DNA of 64,000 bases from Strigops habroptila (Eukaryota > Chordata > Aves > Psittaciformes > Psittacidae), in assembly GCF_004027225.2 (NCBI RefSeq), contig NC_044298.2:310001-374000 (forward strand). Reading direction: 5' to 3'. How positions within the stretch are numbered: position 1 is the first letter of the stretch; the number at the start of each line of letters is the position of its first letter. A model generated the notes under the pieces. That model was not told the origin of the DNA, ran no database searches, and was given only the letters and a program-made list of their open reading frames with translations. Both the position numbers and the translations under genes were made by a program. This document shows positions 46,225 through 57,600 of this stretch, in pieces.

Positions 46225-46310
46225 AATCTCCTCTCTGCTTTTTCCCATTTGCATAATGCAACTTTTCTTCCCCCCAGACACTGAGGCGCTTTGTTTATAG
46301 AGAGCCGAGA
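46225..46310. promoter_or_regulatory. Candidate element with octamer
   Basis: A perfect ATTTGCAT octamer (46247-46254) in cccatttgcataatgcaac, followed by ctttgtttatagagagcc. Confidence 0.33.
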
Positions 46311-46904
46311 GAAAGGGGGATGCTGGGGACAGAGGAGGGGGGAAGCGCCCGGTGGGAGTGGGGAAGAGGAGGGCAGCTCCTGGCTAAAGGAGAACACGCA
46401 GAGAAAAGCACTGGGGGGACTGGAAGGGAATATATATGAGGATGGGGACTGGGAAATGGGGCTGTTCCCTGTGAGCCTGGGACCCGCGCGCTCCTTTGGC
46501 CTCTCGGTGCCAGCCGAAGGGTGTCGGGGGGACTTGGCGTGGCTGAGGATCCAGCTGGGAGCCGGGATCTGCACTGAATTAAAGCCACTTGTCATGATAA
46601 TGCCCCCCAGAGGAAGCAGGAGCCTTTTCAAGCCCGGCATGAAATACCTCAAAGGGTTTTGTGCTACAAGCCCCATAGAACCTCAACTGGTGGAAACAGA
46701 AGGGGACACATGAAGGTGGCAAAGTGAGGGCCCAGCAGAGTGTAAGGACCGGTTATCCTGTGAGCTGGGGGGGGGGATGAAATTATCACCCATTTATTTG
46801 CAAGGGTGTTTGGGGCTGGGAGGTGAAGCAATGCAAAACTGCCAGGTCCCCATGACCCGGCTTCAGCGTGTGCTTAAGCCCAGAACCCCCCTTGTGCTGC
46901 GCTG

Positions 46905-47305
46905 CACCCCCAGAGCGGGAGCAGCAGGTCATGGAGGGGATCCTGCCCCTCTGCTGTGCTCTGGGGAGACCTTAGAGCAGCTCCAGTGCCTAAAGGGGCT
47001 CCAGGAAACCTGGAGAGGGGCTTTGGACAAGGGACGCAGGGACAGGACAAGGGGAATGGCTTTAACCTGCCAGAGGGGAGACTGAGATGAGCTCTTGGGC
47101 AGAAGCTCTTCCCTGTGAGGGTGCTGAGGCGCTGGCACAGGGTGCCCAGAGAAGCTGTGGCTGCCCCATCCCTGGCAGTGTTCAAGGCCAGGTTGGACAC
47201 AGGGGCTTGGAGCAACCTGCTCCAGTGGAAGGTGTCCCTGGCAGGGGGTTGGAGCTGGAGGAGCTTTAAGGTTCCTCCGACCCAAACCATTCCAGGATTA
47301 CATAG
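46905..47305 (+). mobile_element. CR1 LINE 3' fragment
   Basis: About 400 bp of sense CR1, from gcaggtcatggaggggatcc through ggggctccaggaaacctgg to the tail ccgacccaaaccattccagg. One of the longest copies here. Confidence 0.95.
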
Positions 47306-49365
47306 AGGGTTTCACTCCTTTAAAACATGGCAAACTCTAAGGTTGTGAGGAGAGGCAGCAGGAGGAGGGGATCAGATAGTCCAGTTCCTACCAGTGCCTG
47401 AGGTTTATTGGAGTTATTGGAGGCAAGTTATTTCCCACCTTGTACCTCTTCTTCTGCAAACTGGTGACCTGGTTCTCTTTTGCAGACCACTTTGTCATCA
47501 GATCTCCTCATCTCTGATGGCTGCACCTCCTGAAAACAAAGCCTGGTTAATCCTGGCTTTGTGCTATTCGACAGGAGGTTTGATGTCTGAATTGGATGGA
47601 TGCATGTTTAATAGCAATAATAACAATAATAGTGATGAAATGTATTAATCAGTGACGGGTGACAGGCATGAAACCTGCAGTTAAAAGTATTTTAGGATAT
47701 GTAAAAATCCCTGTACATGATTTGCAAATGAGCTGCAGGCACCAAGGGGGATATCTAGGGGGGTTTAAGGTGCTTTACTACAAGGTGGATGCACAAACAC
47801 CCACTACCAAGCCAAGGTCTCCTGTTGGTACTGTGAAAACGCAATGGATGCTCCAAAGTTATGGTCTGCATTCACCAGACCAAAATCCTGCAGGATGGGC
47901 TGGCAGAGCCATGGGCAGGAGCCTCAGTGATTCCCAGGCTCCTGCCTGCACGTGGAAACTGCACGGGCTTAGGCTGGAATTGGTTCAAGCCCTACTTGTG
48001 CTGTTTGTGCTTTGGGGCCCTGGTTGCACAAGGGACCAGACATTATTCCATCCCCTTGAAGATTCATCTTGGATAATCTAAACAACATAAACCATTCAAT
48101 CCCTACCTGTGGGCAGGAAAACTCTGCAGTCTCATCCCAGCATCCCATGATTATGGTGTACTGGGATGGCTGGAAAAGTGAAGGGAAAACATAAGGATTA
48201 TGGTGGAACTCCACGGAGCCCCTTTAGCCAGCGGTAATCCCCACCTTGCCATCATCTCAGGTGCAGCGGTACCTTTGTGGAGCAGCGCTGCATCGCTGAT
48301 GTACCACACAGAGCAGCGGGGATGCTGTAAAGGGGATGGGGGGGGGGGGTTGAGGTGGCCGATTTGGGGCTTTTTCTCTCTGTTTTCAGTCTGGTTTCTG
48401 CAGAAAACGAGATTTTGGTGCTCACAAAGGTGCTTCTGTCCCGGGAACTTCTGCAATGGGACAGCTTCAGCTCCATCTGGCTCAATGTCAGTGTTTGATC
48501 CCCATGCTGTGGGAAGTGCTTTGGGATTATAATTGTGTTTGTTTTTCAGAAGCTCATTTCTCCTATTGGCTCCCAAAAGCAGTTGCTACTTCAAGACGAA
48601 AGCGCAGTGAAGGGCTGTGACCCTTCCCTTTGGGTGGGGAGAGGAGCTGGGATCTGTGTGCTGGGGGTTTGCCAGGGTGCAAACTGCAAAGGGCTGATGG
48701 AGCATCGGAGCACCTCAGCCCAAGGAGGCTTCAGCCCAAATGGGGGTTTCTGAAGGAACCTTGAACCTGCTCCTGCCCGTGTGGAGCCAGAGCTGCTGGT
48801 GGAGTGGAGCATCGTGGCCATGGTGGCACCCTTGGGCAGTGCCATGAGACAAGAGGAAGGAACAGGCTGATTCCAACGCCTCATCTTGAGCGTGCAGCAC
48901 TTTGGGGGTGGCCCATGCCAGCACGGGAAGGGGCAGCGGGTCGGCTCCTGCCGAAGCAGGGATGATGCATCCCGGCATCCCTTCCAGGCTGGCCTCCGGC
49001 CTGCTGGTCATGCCAATTTGTCACCAAGCTGGGATTTCAATTAAAGCCCTAAAGGAAGGGTCAGAGGTTAGACAAACACAGCACTAAAGGCCACTCGCCT
49101 GGAGGGCTTCCCCGCGGCCGCTGGTGCCGGCCCCTCACTTTACACAGTCCCGAGTGCCCCGGGCTGAGGGCTGGCATTGTTCCCCAGCGCCATTCAACAG
49201 GCACTCTGTCAATAAGATTGACCTCTCGGCTCTCCGGGATGCTCCCACCTCCTCTTCCTCCTTTTCCCACCAGTTCAGGCTTCGCGCCCATGGATGTGCC
49301 GAGGGTGAGGGCAGGGGTGGGAGCAGAGCAGCCACGTGCTGCAGGGCAGAGCAGCAGTCGGAGCA
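47306..49365. other. Non-coding interval
   Basis: No coding exon recognised. 47560-47740 (tagcaataataacaataata, gtattaatcagtgacgg) and 49010-49230 (gatttcaattaaagccc, caggcactctgtcaataaga) are weak conserved-element candidates. Confidence 0.38.
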
Positions 49366-49808
49366 GCATAGAATCCCAGCCTGGTTTGGGTTGGAAAGGA
49401 GCTTAAAGCTCCTCCAGTTCCAACCCCTGCCACGGGCAGGGACACCTTCCACTAGAGCAGCTTGCTCCAAGCCCCTGTGTCCAACCTGGACCCTTCTCCC
49501 CATGTGTTTTTATTCATTACTACTCTCTGCCCTTTGGTCTTTTACATCTGAGGGTGGTGCCCAGCCAGACCACTCAGAAACATCCCCATAAGCTTCATCC
49601 ATCCTCTCCGGGTCTCCTTCTCCTTTCACAGCCATTCGCTACTGCCCCCAAGAGCATCCCACCATGGTTTGCTGCTCATCACCACTTGGGTTGCAGGGAC
49701 CTGGAGGTCTTCCCCAGCAGACCCAAGCCCCGTTGTCCTTCCTCATTACCCAACCAACACGGGGCTGCATCTCTGCTGGCACCTCCATCCTCTCTGGGCA
49801 CGATCCCA
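49366..49808 (-). repeat. Left arm of 440-bp inverted duplication
   Basis: The arm consists of a 5'-truncated CR1 tail (49366-49486, antisense) joined to about 320 bp of non-CR1 sequence. It is the reverse complement of 50510-50955 with only scattered substitutions (for example at the positions matching gtggtgcccagcc and agccccgttgtcc) and no indels seen. The CR1/unique junction is identical in the two arms, so they share one ancestor. The outermost 40 bp of the CR1 tail differ more between arms. No protein family was recognised in the unique part. Confidence 0.9.
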
Positions 49809-50509
49809 CTGTCTGGGGAGGCGTGAAGCTTCCTGGTGGGTTTGGATGGTGGGACTGCAGCAGCCACTGCTCCTTGCACACTAATTGTGCCGGGCAGTGT
49901 TGCACACAAGCCGTGCTTGAACCTGCAGGGCTGAGGAGGCCGTTTCAGCTGTAAGATAAATGGATATAGTGGAGGAAGTGGCAATTAGAGCGGGTAAAGA
50001 GCCCCTTAGTGCCTGTCCCTGACAGAACACCTTTGTTCCAGGCCCTTCACTTCATACCCCGTTTGCAAATAAACTTGACTCCCAGTTTTCCTGGGGCCTT
50101 TGTTCCCTCTTTATTAGAGTTGATTCTTCTTTGAACCCAGAAGAAGGAGCCAATTGTTCACCCGTGGGGAGATGCCGCACTTGAGGTGCTGCCCAGACCA
50201 GTGTTACCCGCTCACCCTGAACTGGGCGCTGGCAGCAGCCACCGATGGAGCCACCCATGTGCCATCATGCCAAGGATTTTAATTGCTGTGTCCCCACTGA
50301 TGATGCCTCATTACACTGCTGGAGATGGATGGAGGCCTCAAATGGGGCTTTGTGACTGCAGTGGATGGAAGGCGGTGGGGGCTTGGCGGAAGGGCTGAGC
50401 TCTTCCCCCCAGGGTTTGGGGTCAGGGAGGCAGTTTGGGGACTCTGGAACAACCCCAGTGCAGGGATTTGTCTCTAATTCACACCGTGTCCTCCCTGTCA
50501 AAAAAGAGT
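49809..50509. other. Spacer between inverted arms
   Basis: About 700 bp of single-copy DNA between the arms of the inverted duplication. No gene recognised. Confidence 0.6.
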
Positions 50510-50955
50510 AGGATCGTGCCCAGAGAGGATGGAGGTGCCAGCAGAGATGCAGCCCCGTGTTGGTTGGGTAATGAGGAAGGACAATGGGGCTTGGGTCTGC
50601 TGGGGAAGACCTCCAGGTCCCTGCAACCCAAGTGGTGATGAGCAGCAAACCATGGTGGGATGCTCTTGGGAGCGGTAGCGAATGGCTGTGAAAGGAGAAG
50701 GAGACCCGGAGAGGATGGATGAAGCTTGTGGGGATGTTTCTGAGTGGTCTGGCTGGGAACCACCCTCAGATGTAAAAGACCAAAGGGCAGAGAGTAGTAA
50801 TGAATAAAAACACATGGGGAGAAGGGTCCAGGTTGGACACAGGGGCTTGGAGCAAGCTGCTCTAGTGGAAGGTGTCCCTGCCTGTGGCAGGGGTCGGAGC
50901 TGGAGGAGCTTTAAACTTCCTCCCAACCCAAACCATTCCATGATTCTCTGTCAGT
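50510..50955 (+). repeat. Right arm of 440-bp inverted duplication
   Basis: Inverted partner of 49366-49808. It begins aggatcgtgcccagagagg and ends in a sense CR1 tail (50828-50955: ccaggttggacacaggggc to ccaaaccattccatgattc). Fold-back pairing of the arms would form a stem of more than 400 bp if transcribed through. Confidence 0.9.
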
Positions 50956-51904
50956 GCCACGAGCAGCAGCTCTTCCTCCACTGCCGGCTCTGCCATGGCT
51001 CAGTGGTGCTGGTGATGGGAAGCCATTGGGTGCTGCTCTTTGTTTGGTACAAAGCTGGTTGGGCCCCTTCTCCTCTCCTGAGCCTTCCCTCTCCCATATG
51101 GTGCCCATTATTAGACGTGTGTGCACCAGCCTCGTCTGACAGGAGCTTTCCAGGTGTCACTGGGATAACGATTCACACCCTACGGAAGGTGGGAAAGATG
51201 ATTAGTTGGCTCTCTATCAAACAGCACCAGCATCAGCTGTTCCTGAGGGATGTGTAAGGACACGTACGCCAGGAGCTGGGAGAACCCAGCCTTTGTCCTG
51301 CCTCTAATTCCAATGGACTCTCAAGCACCTCTTTGTGTGCCTTAGTTTCCCCAGCTGGACCAGGGAGATGCTGTTATTGCTTTGCCTTGTAAAACCCGCT
51401 TCGAGCAGCTGATCGAGCTCCTGCATTAGCAGGAGGTGATTTAAGCAGGTCTCTTGGCAGCTGGGCTGCCACAGGAGAGGCCAGAGGGAGCTGTAAGAGC
51501 TGCGGCTCCCTGGGGACAAGGCTGCCAAGGGCAGGGGGGAACAGGAATTAAATGAACCCCTGGAAGCAGGCATGCGGTGGGGAGCATCCGGAGCATGTCC
51601 TGCAGCATGGGGAAGGGCTCCCTGGTGCCAGCGTGGCACAGGCAGGGCTTGCTCCATGCAGGTGTGTCTGTGCCCTCCCCTGCCTCACCCTGCGTTTCCT
51701 GCTGATGTGTTTGCAATAAAGACTTGTTTTGCAAGCAGGTCCCAGCATCCTGAGCCTGACGCACACAGACCCTGCACCCAGCCCTTGGGAGGGGGCAAAA
51801 TGGGATCTCCAGCTCTTTCTGCCTCTTAAATATTGAATATTTTGTCTCTTTCTTGTTGGAGAGAGAGGCAAAATAGGGAAATGGGGCTAAAACGAGCTTT
51901 AGTG
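50956..51904. other. Non-coding single-copy DNA
   Basis: No exon, repeat or RNA gene recognised. Confidence 0.4.
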
Positions 51905-52195
51905 TGAGCAGCAGGTCACGGAGGGGATCCTGCCCCTCTGCTCTGCTCTGTGAGACCCCCCCTGCAGCACTGGGTGCAGCTCTGCTGTCCCCAGCATAAG
52001 GACATGGAGCTGTCAGAGCGAGTCCAGAGGAGGCCATGAGGATGAGCAGGGGCTGGAGCAGCTCCCATGGGAGCCAGGCTGAGAACACTGGGGATGCTCA
52101 GCCTGGAGAAGAGAAGCTGCGTGGAGGCCTCAGAGCAGCTTCAGTGCCTGAAGGGGGTACAAGGATGCTGGAGAGGGACCTTCATCAGGGACTGT
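51905..52195 (+). mobile_element. CR1 fragment lacking its 3' end
   Basis: Sense CR1 internal sequence (gagcagcaggtcacggaggg, ggatgctcagcctggagaag, ggatgctggagagggacctt) stops at about 52195 without the 3' tail. Most CR1 copies keep their 3' end, so a deletion or later rearrangement removed it. Confidence 0.85.
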
Positions 52196-54112
52196 CTCGT
52201 GGTCCATCTCCCCACGTCAGGCTGTGATCTGAGGATAAACCCTGCTTTGAAAAGCGGGGAAACTGAGACACGGGAGGGTCTGGCACCCAAACCCCCCTCG
52301 AAGCAGAAGAAGTGTGAAGGTTGGCTTCTCACCCGAGCTCCTCATGGGGTGTGATCATCACCCAGCCACCACCATGACCCAGCCTGTCCCGGGCCGGGCC
52401 CCTGGCGCTGTGGGCAGAGCTGGTGGGGCCGGTGGGATTATCTGCTTTAGCTGCACCATCTGTTCACCAAACTGCCATCATTATGTTCAACTTGGGAGGA
52501 AAACGGCCCCTACAGAGAAGCAATTTGTTCACTGACTGAACCTTTCAGGCTCGCGCCATCGGCACCCACCCGAGCTCTCGGCTCGCTCCCGGCTCGCTTA
52601 AACACTGCTGGGAGAGCAAACTGGTGCCGCTGGTCAATGGGAGCAGCACTGGGGGGGCGCAGGGCTCTCCTAATCCCATTACAAAACAGAAGAGCCCTTC
52701 GGAGGGGCCAGGGCTGGGCGCGGGGAGGAGGAGGAGGAGCGAGGTCCATTTCACACCCGAGCCCTGCGTCTGGGGGTCTCGCAATGATCTCACTGGAGGG
52801 GCTTTTCTTCCCGTCGCAGTGGGTTGCTGTTGAGATGTGCTGGGAAGAGATGGGGAAGGGGTAAGGGGCTTCCTGGGAAAGAGGAGGAGAGGGCTGGGTG
52901 GGAGGTTGGAGGAGGTGGTGTGGGGCTGGGGGTGACCATGAGCCTGGCACCCCCTGACTAGGGCACTGCTCCTGCCTCTCGCATCCCTCCTCTGCACCAT
53001 GGAGCGGTGTGTGCCATGGGGACATGGGCATGGGGGACGTGTCCTCCCCGAGGGCCTGAGCACAGAGTGGGGCTGGGGGCTCTGCACGCAGAACCCTGCC
53101 CAGCGCCTGCAGTGGCAGCAGGGATGGCACCGCATGGCCAATGTCCCTGTGTTTTGGCGTGGAAATTCAGTGGCACCAAAGCATCTCACACGTGTTGGTT
53201 TGACTGGTCTCAAGGGGAGAAGGTTTAAATTTCTTCTGTGGAGCAATGCTTCGCGCTCCAAAATTCCTCTGATTTCATCATCATCACCATCGGATCGTCA
53301 GGGAAAGGTTTGGGTGGAAGGGATCTTAAAGCTCATCCAGTTCCAAGCCCCTGCAAGCTGCTCTAGTGGAAGGTGTCCCCCTGGTCTTGCCCTCAGGTGC
53401 TGGCTGCTCTGGGACAAGGCTCCAGGAGGAGCCCGACTAGTGGAGAGGGACAACAGGAATGGATCAACCACATGGGCAGCAGTCTTTAGTGGGAAGGGGG
53501 CCCTGGAGACTTTGCTTTGTTCCCTGGAAGGAAACCTGAAGGAACATCAGCCAGGCTGGGCAGGAGCTCTGGGAATTCACTGGCAAATCCTGAAGCTACA
53601 AAATCTCTTTGGGTTTTAATCGTTGTGTGCAAAAGTGTCCATAGGAAGTCTTTTCTGTGGAGCCTGGTACCCCAAAACAGCCCCTGTCATCGCCTTCCTC
53701 TCCTTGGAGAGCAGTAGATGGGGAAACTGAGGCACAAGGCAGAGAGGGGAAGTGGCTGAGCCATGTCTGAGGTGTCCCTGGAACAAGCTGGTCGCTCCCA
53801 CAATAGCACCCGGATCACTGCAGCATCTCTTCACCCTGCAAAGGCCTGTGGGGCACCCGACTGTGCCCAAAACAGGACCAGGAGCTGGCTCCCACATCGG
53901 GACAAGCCTGGCTGCCTCCGGAGCAGGCCATTGGGAGCTCCGGGCTGGCAGAAGCTGCCCAGCACTGGTGATGCCAGCAGAGGGTTGAACTGGTGGTGCT
54001 GGACCTCGCTGTGGCGTCATTAGACCAAGGTGCTGGTGCCCCGCCCCTTTCTGCTCACTCTGTGCTCACATCCTTCCTCATCCACCTGCACCAAGAAGAG
54101 ACACGGGGCAAA
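52196..54112. other. Non-coding interval before RHBG
   Basis: No coding exon assigned. Unique sequence at 52420-52560 (gtgggattatctgctttagc, ccatcattatgttcaacttg) may be regulatory, and a chimeric CR1 remnant lies at 53303-53385. RHBG 3' UTR is expected below 54113; no polyadenylation signal was assigned. Confidence 0.4.
53303..53385. mobile_element. Head-to-head chimeric CR1 tail remnant
   Basis: An antisense CR1 tail (gggtggaagggatcttaaag ... ccaagcccctgca) is fused at about 53352 to a sense piece (agctgctctagtggaaggtg). The two halves are in opposite orientations with no spacer, which indicates an inversion or recombination between copies. Confidence 0.75.
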
Positions 54113-54660
54113 TCAGGACGGGATGGGAGGGACCCGGGGGGCTTCGCGAAGCCCATTCTCCCACCCTGAATGCTGCTGCGGGAGGAGGGAGGGTGTCAGC
54201 ATCCAGCCCCTCCTGCCGCTCAGCCCCCCAAAACCCCCTTCTTTACCAGCTTTACCTCCGTGTTGTCCGGGTACCGGGGGGCCGGGGCAGATCTCAGCCC
54301 TTTTATCCGCAGGACGGCTCCTGAGGATGCCGAAAACCGCGATACGGCGCCTGAGCGGGGGGAGCAGCCCCGGCCCGGCTCCTCTCGCCGGGCTTCCCCT
54401 GACATCTAGCGGCAGCGCCGGGCTGCACCGAGCCTGGGCACAGCGCCGGGGCCGGTTCCCCCCGCCCCGGGGGCAGCCCCGACCTCGGCCCCCTCTGCCC
54501 CATCCCAGCCGAGGCACAACTCACCCGTGAGGCACCCCCCGAGCGTGGCCAGCAGCAGCGTGAGGGGCAGGGCGCTGAGCTGGTGCAGAGCCTGCGCCGT
54601 GCCTGTCCGGCTGCCCCGGGCCACCAGCGGGAACACCAGCTCCAGCCTGGACACGGGAGC
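54100..54660. promoter_or_regulatory. CpG-dense 3' end of RHBG
   Basis: CpG density is high across RHBG exons 8-10 and their short introns (gggtaccggggggccggggc, cgcgatacggcgcctgagcg). It may be an intragenic CpG island or reflect GC-biased evolution on a small chromosome; no core-promoter motif was noted. Confidence 0.35.
54113..54175 (-). CDS. RHBG: Predicted last coding exon of RHBG
   Basis: After acceptor cctcctcccgcag, frame 0 reads 20 residues beginning [13 protein letters not shown] and stops at tga (54115-54113). Tryptophan sits where human RHBG has its HWQV segment, which supports the choice. Two alternatives remain: retention past the exon 9 donor would add [11 protein letters not shown] and stop at about 54220, and a further acceptor (ttcttggtgcag, about 54081) would start VDEEGCEHRV and stop near 54016. 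RNA evidence is needed to choose. Confidence 0.55.
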   Translation of the reverse strand, partial: QHSGWENGLREAPRVPPIPS

Positions 54661-57600
54661 GGAGATGGGGATTTAGGGAGCTGAGAGAGCTGGGCTGGGG
54701 CAGCCTGAGAAGAGAAGGCTCCTGAAGGGGAGACCTTAGAGCAGCTCCAGTGCCTAAAGGGGCTCCAGGAAACCTGGAGAGGGGCTTTGGACAAGGGATG
54801 GAGGGACAGGACAAGGGGAATGGCTTTAACCTGCCAGAGGGGAGATTGAGATGAGCTCTGAGGCAGAAGCTCTTCCCTGTGAGGGTGCTGAGGCGCTGGC
54901 ACAGACTTTTCCCAGAGAAGCTGTGGCTGCCCCATCCCTGGCAGTGTTCAAGGCCAGGTTGGACACAGGGGCTTGGAGCAACCTGCTCTAGTGGAAGGTG
55001 TCCCTGCCAGGGGCAGGGGGTTGGAACTGGAGGAGCTTTAAGGTCCTTTCCAACACAAACCATTCTATGATATGATTCTGTGCTATTTTGGCCCTTCTCA
55101 CCTGCCACCGTAAGCATCTGCAGTGGCCAGTGCTGCCAGCAGCGTCCCCAGGAAGGCGCCCAGCATCCCGGGCAGCCCATGGACGTTGTGAACCCCACAC
55201 GTGTCCTGGATTTTAAGCCTGGAACACAGGACGGGCTGCGGAGAGCACAGGGAAGAGCTGGGACTCAGCTGGGGGCTGCTGGGTCCCTGCCCTGGGACCG
55301 GTGTCCTCGGCTGCCCCAAGGCCACTCACCGTGAGGAACCTGAAGCCAAGTGGAGGGATCAGACCAGCCAGGAACCCCGCGATGAGCGCCCCGAAGGGGG
55401 TGACCAGCATCTCCCCAGCCATACCCATCACGGCCACAGCAGCCACGGCGGCATCCTGGATCTGAGCCTGATGGAGCAGGACATGGGCAGGGGAATTGGC
55501 TCTGTAGAGGACATCAGCATGGGACTGGGGGGATCTGGGGCTTCCCTGGGCTTCAAACTGGATCTTAACAAACTTAAGAAAGCCTAAAGGGCATCCCCTT
55601 GTGCCCTGGGACGATTCATGCTCATCGTCCTTGTAGGACAGGACATGAGACTTGGGTTTGTGCCAGGAGAGGACCTACCATCCGCGGGGTGCTCTCCTCA
55701 CAGAGGATAGGTGAGAGGATGAAGGTGGCCATGGTGCTCGCCGCCAGCGAGAAGTAGGTGTTGAGCACTGCCCAGGGCTCAGCACTGCCCTGGGCAGTGG
55801 TGGTGGAGGTGAAGCTGGGCCAGAAGATCCACAGGCAGATGGTTCCTGTGGGGAAGGGGAACAAGCAGGTTTGGATGCTGGCGTTGATCCCTCATGAGAA
55901 ACTTCTTGCTGGTGCCAAGAGATGCAAGTGGCCACAGCTCGCAGCATGGGAGGTTCAGGCTGGGCATGGGGAATAGCTTGTTCCTGGAGAGGGTGGTGCA
56001 GCCCCAGGACAGGTCCCCAGGGAGGTGGAGAACCTCTGTCCTTGATGGTTTGCAGGACTCTGTTGGTCAAAGCCACACTGTCCTAACAGTCCTTCCACCA
56101 CCACGTCTATGCCTCCGGTGCTGTAGGATTCGAGCTTCGTACCGACCACAGCAAAGACATCTGGCTGGTGCCCCGTGTCCTGCTGCTCCTCCCTCTGGTC
56201 CATATGGAGCTGGGGCAAGATCCGGGATACCATCAAGCCAAAATAAGCACCGAAGGTGTGGACGGTGACGGAGCCGCCGCTGTCACTCACCTGCCAAGCA
56301 CAGCAAACACCGTGCAGGAAGGGGGATTGGCTCCATAGACAAGGCAGGGTCTAAAGCCTAAACCCACGGTCACCCCTTCCTGGTGGCTCTCCCCTTAGCA
56401 GTGACTCACCCCCAGGAGGCCGAGCAGGATGTGCTCATTGAGGGTGAAGAGGGTGACTCCCAGCAGGGCCAGCAGCAGCATCTGCGCAGGGTTCACCCTG
56501 CCCACCACAGCTCCCGTGGAGATGAGGGTGGCTGCAGCGCAGAAGTCAGCACGGACCATGCTGGGAAGGAGAAGGAGGAAGGTGTGGGGCTGGAGGGACG
56601 GGAGATGAGCTCGCAGCCTGGGGCTCACATCCCACCGCTCCAAGGGGCAGTGCGAGCCTTGTGATGCTGGTGACAAAGGGACATGTGGGCTGGCAGTGCT
56701 GGGGTACCCATCTAACCCTCCTCATCCTCCTCCAGAGCAGAGCTCGAGTCTTACAGAGGAGGGAGCCCTTGTGCCAGGGCTGGAGCAGGGATGAGCAAGG
56801 GACCGGGCCCCAGCAGCTCCCTCCCGCCTCACCTCTGAACTCCCATGTGGATCTTGCCATTCCGGAATTGATGCAGGAAGCCCTGGAGCAGCACAGCCCA
56901 CTGGATGGCAAAGGCCACGACGAGGATGCTGATGGCCACACTGCCCGGCCCATAACGACTGAGGAAGGCCACCAGGAACCCAAAGCCAAGGAGAGCTTGG
57001 AGGTGGACATCCCGGAAACCTGGAGGAGGAGAGGCAGAAGGATGGGTCTGGAGGCAGCAAGGGCAGGCAGCCACCCTCCTGCCCGCTGGTCCCCCTAAAC
57101 AGGTTCAGACACCCCCTGTTCTAACAGGCTTTAGGGGCCTGAAATCTTCAGCTGAGCCCCATCAGGTTGTTCTGGTGGGAGATACAGCGGTCCCCTGCCA
57201 CCCTTTGCAGCAGCTCCTGGCCACCCCCTTCACAACACACACCGCTGTACCTGCACATGGTTCACCCTGGAGCCCAAAGATCTCTTGGGGTGTCTGAGAG
57301 CCATCTGCACCCTGTTACACCAGTGTAAAGGCGGGTCTGAGGTGGGCCTGTGGTGCTCAGGAAGCCCCCGGGATCCCTCCATCACCATTCCCATGCCCAC
57401 AGCTGCGAGAGCGGATCCTGGTGCCTCCAGCAGCAGCTCAGGGCTCCTGGGCTGGAGGATGCTGGCTCCCAGCTCCATGGTACCACCCAGAGCAGAGCTG
57501 GCTGCGTTATTCCCGGGCGGAGGCTCCAGCTCCTGCCCTCAGCTCTCACACAGCCACAGCCCGGAGCAGGACACTCGCCAGGCCGCCGGCAGTGACTCAT

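Larger units (their letters stand above)
43306..46904. other. Non-coding interval with regulatory candidates
   Basis: No coding exon recognised. It contains the blocks at 44885-45070 and 46225-46310; the remainder is ordinary single-copy sequence. Confidence 0.4.

Noticed and set aside
49490-49830. Matching open frames in both inverted arms (for example FATAPKSIPPWFAAHHH)
   Set aside because: Mirrored because the DNA is duplicated; no known protein, no splice context, and frames on both strands.
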